This document shows positions 1-7,198 of a stretch of 20,892 bases of DNA, piece by piece. Positions within the stretch are counted from its first letter, which is position 1. Each line of letters opens with the position of its first letter. The DNA comes from Thauera sp. (GTDB lineage: Bacteria > Pseudomonadota > Gammaproteobacteria > Burkholderiales > Rhodocyclaceae). The position numbers and the translations under genes are program-made. Below the pieces are notes generated by a model. It made no database searches, had not been told where the DNA came from, and saw only the letters and a list, made by a program, of their open reading frames with translations. The stretch spans positions 35,564-56,455 of the forward strand of contig DMCZ01000195.1 in the NCBI GenBank assembly GCA_003446655.1, in the 5' to 3' direction.

Positions 1-561
1 ATCGACCTGGCGGTGCGCCACTTCGGCCGCCTCACGGGGCTGGTGAACTGCGCCGGCGTGGCGCCGGCCGAAAAGGTTGTCGGTCGCGATGGGCCGCATA
101 AACTGGAAAGCTTCGCTCGCACCGTCTCCATCAACCTAATCGGCACCTTCAACATGCTGCGCCTCGCCGCCGATGTCATGAGCAAGGCCGAGCCCGATGC
201 TGGCGGCGAGCGTGGCGTCATCGTCAATACTGCTTCGGTTGCTGCGTTCGACGGTCAGATCGGGCAGGCGGGTTACGCCTCGTCGAAGGCCGGCGTGGTC
301 GGACTGACCCTGCCAGTGGCGCGCGAGTTGTCGCGTTTCGGCATCCGCGTGATGGCAATCGCGCCGGGCATCATGGAAACACCGATGCTGATGGGCATGC
401 CGCAGGAGGTTCAGGACGCGCTCGGCAAGATGGTTCCCTTCCCCTCGCGGCTGGGCAAGCCGGCCGAGTTTGCCGCGCTGGTCCGCCATATCGTCGAGAA
501 TCCTTACCTGAATGGCGAGGTGATCCGTCTCGACGGCGCAATCCGTATGGCGGCCAAGTAA
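1..561 (+). CDS. Short-chain 3-hydroxyacyl-CoA dehydrogenase (HSD17B10-like), 5' truncated
   Basis: The reading frame is open from base 1, so the N-terminus, including the glycine-rich NAD-binding motif, lies outside the window. The visible 186 residues show the SDR core: NCAG near residue 16, a catalytic serine in the NTAS stretch, and the YxxxK pair at Tyr92 and Lys96, followed by IAPGIMETPML. That last motif and the PFPSRLG segment match type-2 3-hydroxyacyl-CoA dehydrogenases, which oxidise 3-hydroxyacyl-CoA to 3-oxoacyl-CoA with NAD in beta-oxidation or in degradation of branched or aromatic acids. A GTG at 13 could be read as a start, but it falls in the middle of the fold and is not the real one. 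The exact substrate cannot be told from sequence. It is not obviously linked to the cbb3 locus that follows. Confidence 0.9.
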   Translation: MDLAVRHFGRLTGLVNCAGVAPAEKVVGRDGPHKLESFARTVSINLIGTFNMLRLAADVMSKAEPDAGGERGVIVNTASVAAFDGQIGQAGYASSKAGVVGLTLPVARELSRFGIRVMAIAPGIMETPMLMGMPQEVQDALGKMVPFPSRLGKPAEFAALVRHIVENPYLNGEVIRLDGAIRMAAK

Positions 562-566
562 GGGCT

Positions 567-592
567 GGGGGCGGTCGAGGCTGACCGACCCC
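567..592 (+). terminator. Weak hairpin after the dehydrogenase gene
   Basis: A GGGG/CCCC outer stem and a CGGTC/GACCG inner stem are separated by one mismatch and enclose a six-base loop, six bases past the stop codon. There is no T-run, so this is at best an imperfect intrinsic terminator. Confidence 0.3.
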
Positions 593-718
593 GCATCGGC
601 AGCAAGAATCGATGTTGCGGCGCAATAGCCGGTGCCGGTGAAATGTGCTAAAACCCGGGCTTCCCTTCGCTCCGCCTCGAACGGTCAAGCCGTCCGGGGC
701 GGCTCTGCATTTGCGCCG

Positions 719-3208
719 ATGACTTCTGCCGAACTGCCCGCCGCCGCGGCTGACGATGCGGTTGAGACTGACTGCTATCACTGCGGCCTGCCGATTCCTG
801 CCGACACCCAGCATTACGTGCGGATAGACGGGCGCCGGCGGCGCATGTGCTGCATTGGCTGCGAGGCGGTGGCGCAGTCGATCGTCGATAACGGCCTCGT
901 CGACTACTACCGCCATCGCGATGCGATGCCCGAGACACGGCGCGAGGCGATGCCGGCGGAGTTGCAGGAGCTCGGTCTCTTCGATCATCCCGATTTTCAG
1001 AAAAGCTTCGTCCGGCCGGTGGGTGAGCACGAACGCGAGGCCTCGCTGATCCTCGAGGGCATCACCTGTGCTGCCTGCGTGTGGCTCAACGAGAACCACG
1101 TCGCGCGCCTGCCAGGGGTGTCGGCCATCGAGATCAACTATGCCACGCGGCGAGCGCGCGTTCGCTGGGACGAACGCAGCATCAAGCTGTCGGACATCCT
1201 CGCGGCCATCCAGGCTATCGGCTATCGCGCCTACCCTTACGACGCCGAGCGCTCCGAGCAGGTCGCAAACCGCGAGCGGCGCTCGATGCTATGGCGGGTG
1301 TTCGTCGCCGGCTTCGGCATGATGCAGGTGATGATGTACGCCTTCCCGGTCTATGTCGCGGGCGAGGGTGACATGAGCTGGGACATCGAGCAGCTGCTGC
1401 GCTGGGCGAGCCTGCTGCTCACGCTGCCGGTCGTGCTGTACTCGGCGGCGCCTTTCTTTCAGCGAGCGTGGCGCGACGTGCGCCTGCGTCGTCTGGGCAT
1501 GGACGTGCCGGTCGCGTTGGGGGTCGGAAGCGCGTTTGCGGCCAGCCTGTGGGCGACGCTCACCGACGGTCCTGAGGTGTATTTCGATTCGGTCACGATG
1601 TTCGTGTTCTTCCTGCTCGGCGGCCGTTATCTGGAGATGCTTGCGCGCCAGAAGGCCGTGCGCGGCGTCGAGGAACTGGGAAAGGCGCTGCCCTCTTTCG
1701 CCGAGCGAATCGAGGGTTGGCCGCAGCAGGGTGCGGGCGATCGGGTCCCAACCTCGCAGCTGGTGCCGGGGGATATTGTCCGGGTACGACCCGGCGAGGT
1801 GATTCCGGTCGATGGCGTGGTCGTCGATGGTGTTGGAGAGGCCAACGAGGCCCTGCTGACGGGCGAGAGCGTGCCAGTGCCCAAGCGGGCGGGTGATCGC
1901 GTGACCGGTGGCAGTATCAATGTCTCGTCGCCCTTGCTGCTTCGCGTCGAGCAGGTGGGCGATGCCACGCGGCTCGCCGCCATTCGCCGCCTGATGGAGC
2001 GTGCGGCGGGCGAAAAGCCGCGGATCGCCGCCATGTCGGACCGAGTCGCGGTCTATTTCGTGCTTGTCTTGCTGGTTCTCGCGGGACTTACCGGGATCGG
2101 CTGGTACCTGATCGAGCCGGAGCGCGCGCTTTGGGTCTTCGTGTCCGTCCTGGTGGTGGCGTGCCCGTGTGCTCTTTCGCTGGCAACGCCGACGGCGCTC
2201 ACCGTGGCGACCGATACCCTTGCCCGCATGGGTGTGCTCGTGACCCGCGGCCACGCAATCGAAACGCTGGCGCGCGCAAACCACTTTGTCTTCGACAAGA
2301 CAGGGACCCTGACCCATGGGCGGATGCGCGTCGAGGACGTGATGGTGCTGGGTGGCGAAGATGAGGTCGCGCTGATCCGTCTTGCCGCCGCGCTCGAACA
2401 GGGCTCTGAGCATCCGGTGGCTGCCGGCCTCCGTGAGGCGGGCGCCGGACAGGCGTTGCCGACGGCCTCGGCAGTGCAGGCCGAAACCGGGCAGGGGATG
2501 CAGGGCCTGATCGATGGCGAATCGTTCTGGATCGGCCGGCCGGACTACGTCGCGCGTGCGTCGGGCCTTGCCATGCCCGAGGGGCTTGAGGGGTTCGCTG
2601 CGCGTGGCGGAACGGTGATCGGGCTGGCGAGCGGTGCGGGATGGTTGGCTTTGTTCCGGCTTGCGGACCAGCTGCGTTCGGAAGCACCGGTGCTCGCGCG
2701 CCGCCTCGCTGCAGAGGGGGTCGGTCGGAGCGTGCTTTCGGGCGATGCGCCCGCGGTCGTGGCGAACATTGCGCGGGCGCTGGATATCGAGGACGCGCGG
2801 GGCGGCTTGAGTCCGCAAGGCAAGCAGGAGGCGATTGCGTCGATGCAGCAGGATGCGGAGGCCGTCATCGCCATGGTGGGCGATGGCGTGAACGATGCGC
2901 CTGTGCTTGCGCAGGCGCATGTGTCCGTGGCGATGGGGGGCGGGACGGACCTGGCGCGCAACCAGGCTGACATCGTCCTGCTGAACGAGAATCTGGTGAC
3001 GCTCGGGCGTGGGATCGACGTTTCGCGCAAGACGCTGCGGATCATCCGGCAGAATCTCTGGTGGTCGTTCGCGTACAACTTCACATCGGTGCCGCTCGCG
3101 ATGGCTGGCCTGGTCACGCCATGGATGGCGGGAATCGGCATGGCGGCAAGTTCGTTGCTGGTCGTGCTCAATGCGATGCGCCTGCAGCGCGTGCCCGCGC
3201 GTCACTGA
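719..3208 (+). CDS. ccoI: Copper-translocating P1B-type ATPase CcoI (FixI), cbb3 oxidase assembly
   Basis: This 829-residue inner-membrane ATPase has every P1B hallmark. There is an N-terminal cysteine-rich metal-binding region (C19-x2-C22 and C44-C45-x2-C48) and an HMA domain with C117-A-A-C120. Further on are the TGES actuator loop at 381-384, the CPC translocation motif at 482-484, the phosphorylated Asp526 in DKTGT, an SEHPVA motif and the GDGVND hinge at 721-726. The extra N-terminal cysteines and the ccoS neighbour point to the CcoI/FixI branch. That branch exports Cu(I) slowly to the periplasm for the CuB centre of cbb3 oxidase, rather than detoxifying copper like CopA. The frame is open back to a GTG at 632. 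I chose the ATG at 719 because the upstream residues look non-coding and a TAAAAC -10-like element at 649-654 would place the transcript start after 632. No strong ribosome binding site is visible before 719. Confidence 0.93.
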   Translation: MTSAELPAAAADDAVETDCYHCGLPIPADTQHYVRIDGRRRRMCCIGCEAVAQSIVDNGLVDYYRHRDAMPETRREAMPAELQELGLFDHPDFQKSFVRPVGEHEREASLILEGITCAACVWLNENHVARLPGVSAIEINYATRRARVRWDERSIKLSDILAAIQAIGYRAYPYDAERSEQVANRERRSMLWRVFVAGFGMMQVMMYAFPVYVAGEGDMSWDIEQLLRWASLLLTLPVVLYSAAPFFQRAWRDVRLRRLGMDVPVALGVGSAFAASLWATLTDGPEVYFDSVTMFVFFLLGGRYLEMLARQKAVRGVEELGKALPSFAERIEGWPQQGAGDRVPTSQLVPGDIVRVRPGEVIPVDGVVVDGVGEANEALLTGESVPVPKRAGDRVTGGSINVSSPLLLRVEQVGDATRLAAIRRLMERAAGEKPRIAAMSDRVAVYFVLVLLVLAGLTGIGWYLIEPERALWVFVSVLVVACPCALSLATPTALTVATDTLARMGVLVTRGHAIETLARANHFVFDKTGTLTHGRMRVEDVMVLGGEDEVALIRLAAALEQGSEHPVAAGLREAGAGQALPTASAVQAETGQGMQGLIDGESFWIGRPDYVARASGLAMPEGLEGFAARGGTVIGLASGAGWLALFRLADQLRSEAPVLARRLAAEGVGRSVLSGDAPAVVANIARALDIEDARGGLSPQGKQEAIASMQQDAEAVIAMVGDGVNDAPVLAQAHVSVAMGGGTDLARNQADIVLLNENLVTLGRGIDVSRKTLRIIRQNLWWSFAYNFTSVPLAMAGLVTPWMAGIGMAASSLLVVLNAMRLQRVPARH

Positions 3209-3225
3209 AGCGCCAAGGGGGCAAG

Positions 3226-3435
3226 ATGGAGAGCCTGTATCTGCTGATTCCGATTTCGGTCGTGCTCGTTTTCGTGATCGGGGTCGTGTTCTGGTGGTCG
3301 CTCAGAAGTGGGCAGTATGACGATCTGGAGGGGCCCGCGTATCGATTGTTGATGGACGATCGCGACGAACCGCCTCGTGCGCGGCGCAATGAGGGCGACG
3401 GCTCGAAGTCAGGAAATGGGGCGCCGGACGCGTGA
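3226..3435 (+). CDS. ccoS: cbb3 oxidase maturation protein CcoS
   Basis: This 69-residue protein starts with one membrane helix (about residues 5-25), then carries the family signature GQYDDLEGPA and a polar, disordered tail. CcoS is known to be needed for haem and copper cofactor insertion into CcoN; without it the oxidase assembles but is inactive. The start is preceded by AAGGGGG at 3215-3221 and lies 17 bases after the ccoI stop, so the two genes are almost certainly co-transcribed. The ccoI-ccoS order matches cbb3 loci in many proteobacteria. Confidence 0.92.
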   Translation: MESLYLLIPISVVLVFVIGVVFWWSLRSGQYDDLEGPAYRLLMDDRDEPPRARRNEGDGSKSGNGAPDA

Positions 3436-3447
3436 TGTTGCGCCAGG

Positions 3448-3461
3448 TTGACTTAGGTCAA
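3448..3461 (+). promoter_or_regulatory. FNR/DNR box, perfect dyad, upstream of a non-coding stretch
   Basis: TTGACTTAGGTCAA is a perfect 5-4-5 dyad that matches the FNR/ANR/DNR consensus TTGAT-N4-ATCAA at 8 of 10 arm positions. A CAGAAT -10-like hexamer at 3483-3488 is placed so that the box centre would sit close to -41.5 of a start near 3495-3496, the class II activator position. No protein gene begins within the next 400 bases on this strand. The nearest downstream element is the terminator at 3559-3586. Confidence 0.72.
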
Positions 3462-3494
3462 CATGCGGCCGGACAGGATGGGCAGAATTTGCGC

Positions 3495-3586
3495 AGTTGA
3501 TCAGCCAGTAAGCCAAGGCGGTGGCCGATCCGGATTTTTGTCTCTCTGTTGGGGTTGGGGGTGCGTGAATGCGCACCCTTTTTTTT
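3495..3586 (+). ncRNA. Candidate FNR-activated small RNA between ccoS and ccoN
   Basis: The stretch between a predicted FNR-dependent start (about 3495) and a strong intrinsic terminator is about 90 bases and holds no ORF with a ribosome binding site. A small stem (GCCA/TGGC, about 3512-3525) is followed by a U/C-rich, probably single-stranded segment (about 3534-3550) and then the terminator hairpin with eight Us. That layout is typical of Hfq-type trans-acting small RNAs. FnrS of enterobacteria is a known precedent for an FNR-induced small RNA of this size, but I see no sequence similarity to it. The call is an inference from promoter plus terminator. The alternative is that the box is a distant ccoN regulator and the hairpin merely ends ccoIS transcripts. 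Confidence 0.5.
3559..3586 (+). terminator. Strong intrinsic terminator
   Basis: GGGTGCG pairs with CGCACCC around a short loop (3559-3578; the T-G pair next to the loop makes eight pairs), followed by eight consecutive Ts at 3579-3586. It would end both a transcript from the FNR box at 3448 and read-through from ccoIS, insulating the ccoN promoter. Confidence 0.88.
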
Positions 3587-3814
3587 GCGCGCTCGCTTCG
3601 CGTCGTGCATTTCTTGATCCCCCCGTTCCGTGCTCACTGACCTCGCGGCCCTTCCCTTTGGTGCGTGTGTTTTCTCGGCACCCTTCGCACGATCGTGATG
3701 CCCCCGCGATGCCGCATCGGCGCAAGGCACAATCCAGCAATGGCGCCGGTTTGCGACCGTTTCTGGACTTCTTCCAATTTTCGCTTTCGGACCCTGCCGG
3801 GCTGCAATACAATG
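3587..3814. other. Non-coding stretch upstream of the ccoN promoter
   Basis: I see no credible gene on either strand in these 228 bases. Open frames here lack ribosome binding sites and have no recognisable protein content. A short inverted repeat (CGATG/CATCG around 3707-3719) is the only local structure. With the flanking elements it completes the 496-base gap between ccoS and ccoN. Confidence 0.5.
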
Positions 3815-3855
3815 TTGATCTGTGTCAAATTGCGTACAAGGTGCGAGGGTATTCT
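3815..3855 (+). promoter_or_regulatory. FNR-dependent ccoN promoter
   Basis: TTGATCTGTGTCAA at 3815-3828 matches the FNR consensus at 9 of 10 arm positions. A TATTCT -10 lies at 3850-3855, the same offset as at the 3448 box, which puts the box centre (3821.5) near -41.5 of a start around 3862. This is a class II FNR promoter arrangement and leaves a leader of about 70 bases before ccoN. FNR-type activation of ccoNOQP under low oxygen is well established in proteobacteria. Confidence 0.82.
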
Positions 3856-3931
3856 CTGCCGGCTGGATGTGGCCTGCAGCAACCGAGCGGTGCTGCGCAA
3901 GCAAGGTTTTTAAAACGAAGAGGTGACTCAC

Positions 3932-5362
3932 ATGCAATCGCAAGCGACTTATAACTATAAAGTCGTGCGGCAGTTCGCCATCATGACGGTGGTGTGGGGC
4001 ATTGTGGGCATGCTGGTCGGTGTGATCGCCGCAGCACAGCTCGTATGGCCCGAACTGAACGTGCACGAATTCCTGCATTTCGGCAGGCTCCGTCCGCTGC
4101 ATACCAACGCGGTGATCTTCGCGTTCGGTGGCTGCGCGCTGTTCGCCACGTCCTACTACGTTGTGCAGCGCACCTGTCACACTCGCCTGTTCGCGCCGGG
4201 TCTGGCGGCCTTCACGTTCTGGGGCTGGCAACTCGTGATCGTGCTTGCGGCCATTACGCTGCCGCTGGGTTACACCTCTTCCAAGGAATACGCCGAACTC
4301 GAGTGGCCGATCGACATCCTGATCGCCATCGTCTGGGTGTCCTACGCAGTCGTGTTCTTCGGCACCATCGCCAAGCGCAAGGTCTCGCACATCTACGTCG
4401 CGAACTGGTTCTTCGGCGGCTTCATCCTAACCGTCGCGCTGCTGCACATCGTCAACAGCGCAGCGATCCCGGTCTCGCTCACCTCGATGAAGTCCTACTC
4501 GGCCTACGCCGGCGTGCAGGACGCGATGGTGCAGTGGTGGTACGGCCACAACGCGGTGGGCTTCTTCCTGACCGCGGGCTTCCTGGGCATGATGTACTAC
4601 TTCGTGCCGAAGCAGGCAGACCGTCCGGTGTACTCCTACCGTCTGTCGGTGGTGCACTTCTGGGCGCTGATCTTCACCTACATGTGGGCGGGTCCGCACC
4701 ACCTGCACTACACCGCGCTGCCCGACTGGACCCAGTCCGTGGGCATGGTGTTCTCGCTGATCCTGCTGGCACCGTCCTGGGGCGGCATGATCAACGGCGT
4801 GCTGACCCTGTCGGGCGCCTGGCACAAGCTGCGCACCGACCCGATCCTCAAGTTCCTGATCACCTCGCTGTCCTTCTACGGCATGTCGACCTTCGAAGGT
4901 CCGATGATGTCGATCAAGACGGTCAACGCGCTGTCGCACTACACCGACTGGACGGTCGGCCACGTGCACTCCGGTGCGCTGGGCTGGGTGGCGATGATCT
5001 CGATCGGCTCGGTGTACTTCCTGCTGCCGCGCCTGTACGGCAAGGCCGAGATGTACAGCGTCAAGCTCATCAATGCCCACTTCTGGATCGCCACCATCGG
5101 CATCGTGCTCTACATCGCCTCGATGTGGATTTCGGGCGTGATGCAGGGGCTGATGTGGCGTGCCACGAACGCCGACGGCACGCTCACCTACTCCTTCGTC
5201 GAGAGCGTGAAGGCCAGCTACCCGTTCTGGACCATCCGCTTCATCGGCGGTGCGCTCTTCCTCACCGGCATGTTCATCATGTTCTACAACATGGTGAAGA
5301 CCATCGCCGGCCAGAAGGCCTATGACGCGCCGGTGCTCGCGCCCGCCGCTGCCCACGCCTGA
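3932..5362 (+). CDS. ccoN: cbb3-type cytochrome c oxidase subunit I, CcoN
   Basis: This 476-residue, twelve-helix haem-copper oxidase catalytic subunit reduces O2 to water at high affinity. Its ligands can be read directly: His57 and His346 for low-spin haem b, His344 for haem b3, and His206, His256 and His257 for CuB. Tyr250 is the redox-active tyrosine of C-family oxidases, placed in helix VII rather than helix VI. Numbering is within one to three residues of the structurally known Pseudomonas stutzeri enzyme, so no insertion or loss is likely. A GTG at 3923 is in frame, but AGAGGTG at 3919-3925 is the ribosome binding site of the ATG at 3932. It heads ccoNOQP and follows an FNR-dependent promoter. 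Confidence 0.97.
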   Translation: MQSQATYNYKVVRQFAIMTVVWGIVGMLVGVIAAAQLVWPELNVHEFLHFGRLRPLHTNAVIFAFGGCALFATSYYVVQRTCHTRLFAPGLAAFTFWGWQLVIVLAAITLPLGYTSSKEYAELEWPIDILIAIVWVSYAVVFFGTIAKRKVSHIYVANWFFGGFILTVALLHIVNSAAIPVSLTSMKSYSAYAGVQDAMVQWWYGHNAVGFFLTAGFLGMMYYFVPKQADRPVYSYRLSVVHFWALIFTYMWAGPHHLHYTALPDWTQSVGMVFSLILLAPSWGGMINGVLTLSGAWHKLRTDPILKFLITSLSFYGMSTFEGPMMSIKTVNALSHYTDWTVGHVHSGALGWVAMISIGSVYFLLPRLYGKAEMYSVKLINAHFWIATIGIVLYIASMWISGVMQGLMWRATNADGTLTYSFVESVKASYPFWTIRFIGGALFLTGMFIMFYNMVKTIAGQKAYDAPVLAPAAAHA

Positions 5363-5377
5363 TCGGAGAAAAACAAC

Positions 5378-6013
5378 ATGGCTCAATCGAAGCACGAAAA
5401 GATCGAACGCAACGTATTTCTCATGATCGTGTTCACGCTGCTGACCGTCAGCGTGGGTGGTCTGGTGGAGATCGTGCCGCTGTTCTTCCAGCACTCGACA
5501 ACCACGCCGATCGATCACAAGGGCAACAAGCTTGACGTCAAGCCCTACGATCCGGTGCGTCTGGTCGGTCGCGACATCTATGTCCGTGAAGGTTGCTACA
5601 ACTGTCACTCGCAGATGATTCGGCCATTCCGCGCCGAAACCGAGCGCTACGGCCACTATTCGGTTGCCGGCGAGTATGTGTACGACCACCCCTTCCAGTG
5701 GGGCTCGAAGCGTACCGGCCCGGATCTCGCGCGCGTGGGAGGCCGCTACTCGGACGAGTGGCAGCGCGTTCACCTGCTGAATCCGCGTGACGTCGTGCCG
5801 GAGTCGAACATGCCGGCGTTCCCCTGGCTCGATCGTCCCGTGAAGGCCGATGACATCCAGGACAAGATGCGCGCGCTCAACAAGGTCGGTCTGCACAAGT
5901 ACAGCGATGAAGAGATCGCCGCTGCGCCGGCTGCGCTCGAAGGCAAGACCGAGCTCGACGCCGTCGTGGCCTATCTGCAGGGCCTCGGCACAGCGATCTC
6001 GCACTTCCGTTAA
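5378..6013 (+). CDS. ccoO: cbb3-type oxidase monohaem cytochrome c subunit II, CcoO
   Basis: The 211-residue protein has one N-terminal membrane anchor (about residues 13-35) and a periplasmic cytochrome c domain. The domain has a single haem-binding C73-x2-C76-H77 in the CYNCHSQMIRPF context, which is diagnostic of CcoO/FixO. A likely axial methionine lies in the ESNMPAFPW segment. CcoO receives electrons from CcoP and passes them to haem b of CcoN. The start is preceded by CGGAGAA 15 bases after the ccoN stop, so translation within the operon is closely spaced. Confidence 0.97.
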   Translation: MAQSKHEKIERNVFLMIVFTLLTVSVGGLVEIVPLFFQHSTTTPIDHKGNKLDVKPYDPVRLVGRDIYVREGCYNCHSQMIRPFRAETERYGHYSVAGEYVYDHPFQWGSKRTGPDLARVGGRYSDEWQRVHLLNPRDVVPESNMPAFPWLDRPVKADDIQDKMRALNKVGLHKYSDEEIAAAPAALEGKTELDAVVAYLQGLGTAISHFR

Positions 6014-6027
6014 TAAGGAGACGCGTC

Positions 6028-6216
6028 GTGGATATCAACGACATCCGCAGCCTGATCACCGTGCTGGGCCTGGTGTGCTTCCTGGCCATCTGCGCCTGGG
6101 CTTACAGCAGGCACGCCAAGGCGGGTTTCGACGAAGCGGCGCGACTGCCTCTCAGCGATGATGACCTGCCGGTCCGCGGCGGCCGGCAAGACCTTGAGGG
6201 AAAAGCAAATGGCTGA
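6028..6216 (+). CDS. ccoQ: cbb3-type oxidase small subunit CcoQ
   Basis: This 62-residue single-helix protein (membrane segment about residues 8-26) has an acidic, polar C-terminal tail, as expected for CcoQ/FixQ, which stabilises the assembled oxidase. It starts with GTG, 14 bases after the ccoO stop, with AAGGAG at 6015-6020 as ribosome binding site. Its last eight bases overlap the start of ccoP, implying translational coupling. Size and position between ccoO and ccoP support the call more than sequence, which is poorly conserved in this family. Confidence 0.9.
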   Translation: MDINDIRSLITVLGLVCFLAICAWAYSRHAKAGFDEAARLPLSDDDLPVRGGRQDLEGKANG

Positions 6217-7099
6217 CTTTATCAGCGGTTTCTGGAACATGTATGTGATGGTCCTCGTGGCCCTCTCCATCCTGTTCTGTGTGTTCGTGCTGGTCTCCAA
6301 CATGACCAAGCGCGAGAAGGGGCCGGTCGAACTGCACGGTCACGTGTGGGACGAGACGCTCGCGGAGTACAACAACCCGCTGCCGCGATGGTGGATGTAC
6401 CTGTTCTGGATCACCATCTTCTTCGGCATCGCTTATCTGGCGATTTACCCCGGCTTTGGCAATTTCAACCAGGGCCGTGGCCAATGGGCGCAGTACGAGG
6501 CCGAAATGAAGGCGGGCGAGGAGCGCTTCGGTCCGGTGTTCGCCAAGTACCGCGAGATGGACGTGATGGCGGTCGCCGCCGATCCGGAGGCGGTGGCGAT
6601 GGGGCAGCGCATGTTCCTGACCTATTGCCAGCAGTGCCACGGCGCTGCGGCGCAGGGCGCCAAGAGCTTCCCGAATCTGACCGACAGCGAGTGGCTGTGG
6701 GGCGGAGCGCCGGAGAACATCAAGGAGACCATCACCAATGGTCGTAATGGGGTGATGACTCCGTTCGGACAGGTACTCGGCGCCGATGGCGTGAAGGACG
6801 TCGCCAACTACGTGCGCTCGATGAACGGCCTGGCACATGACTCGGTTCGTGCCCAGCGCGGCAAGGAAGCCTTCGCCACGAATTGCGTTGCCTGCCATGG
6901 TGCGGACGCAAAGGGCAACCCGATGCTCGGCGCGCCCAACCTCACCGACAACAACTGGCTGTATGGCTCGTCGGAAGCAACCATCATCGAAACCGTCACG
7001 CACGGCCGTAACAACAAGATGCCCGCGTTCGGCGATTTCCTCGGCGAAGATAAGGTGCATATCCTCACCGCATACGTTCTGAGCCTCAGCAAGAAGTAA
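6209..7099 (+). CDS. ccoP: cbb3-type oxidase dihaem cytochrome c subunit III, CcoP
   Basis: The 296-residue subunit has the FixP N-terminal domain with two membrane helices (about residues 9-31 and 61-79) joined by a loop with HGHVWDETLAEYNNPLPRWW, characteristic of CcoP. Two cytochrome c domains follow, with C140-x2-C143-H144 and C226-x2-C229-H230. It takes electrons from soluble or membrane cytochromes and passes them to CcoO. The frame is open to 6158, but the start is the ATG at 6209: it begins the conserved N-terminal helix, has GAGGGA upstream and overlaps the end of ccoQ by eight bases. Confidence 0.97.
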   Translation: MADFISGFWNMYVMVLVALSILFCVFVLVSNMTKREKGPVELHGHVWDETLAEYNNPLPRWWMYLFWITIFFGIAYLAIYPGFGNFNQGRGQWAQYEAEMKAGEERFGPVFAKYREMDVMAVAADPEAVAMGQRMFLTYCQQCHGAAAQGAKSFPNLTDSEWLWGGAPENIKETITNGRNGVMTPFGQVLGADGVKDVANYVRSMNGLAHDSVRAQRGKEAFATNCVACHGADAKGNPMLGAPNLTDNNWLYGSSEATIIETVTHGRNNKMPAFGDFLGEDKVHILTAYVLSLSKK

Positions 7100-7126
7100 G
7101 TCCGGTTGTCGCAGTCAGCAGCTCCA

Positions 7127-7153
7127 TCCCGGGAGGAGGGGGTCCTCCCGGGA
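7127..7153 (+). terminator. Strong hairpin between ccoP and ccoG without a T-run
   Basis: TCCCGGGAGGA pairs perfectly with TCCTCCCGGGA (11 bp) around a GGGGG loop, starting 28 bases after the ccoP stop. The following bases are CTTCGAAAATAAAAAC, so a classical intrinsic terminator is unlikely. It more likely protects the 3' end of processed ccoNOQP mRNA or causes partial termination, so that structural subunits exceed assembly factors. Confidence 0.6.
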
Positions 7154-7198
7154 CTTCGAAAATAAAAACAACAACAAGAATTCATCGGTAAAAAGGCC

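Noticed and set aside
1289..3205. A 638-codon open frame on the minus strand opposite ccoI, and a similar 525-codon frame opposite ccoN and ccoO (4427-6004).
   Set aside because: Both are shadows of high-GC coding sequence: they are rich in His, Arg and Gln, lack any family motif, and lie opposite genes with complete catalytic motifs.
3497..3510. TTGATCAGCCAGTA just downstream of the 3448 box, considered as a second FNR site.
   Set aside because: The right half-site is absent, and it would overlap the predicted transcription start of the candidate small RNA.
3463..3954. A 163-codon open frame across the ccoS-ccoN gap, which would put a protein gene over the promoter region.
   Set aside because: It has no ribosome binding site, its sequence has no recognisable domain or normal composition, and it runs through a strong terminator, an FNR box and the start of ccoN.
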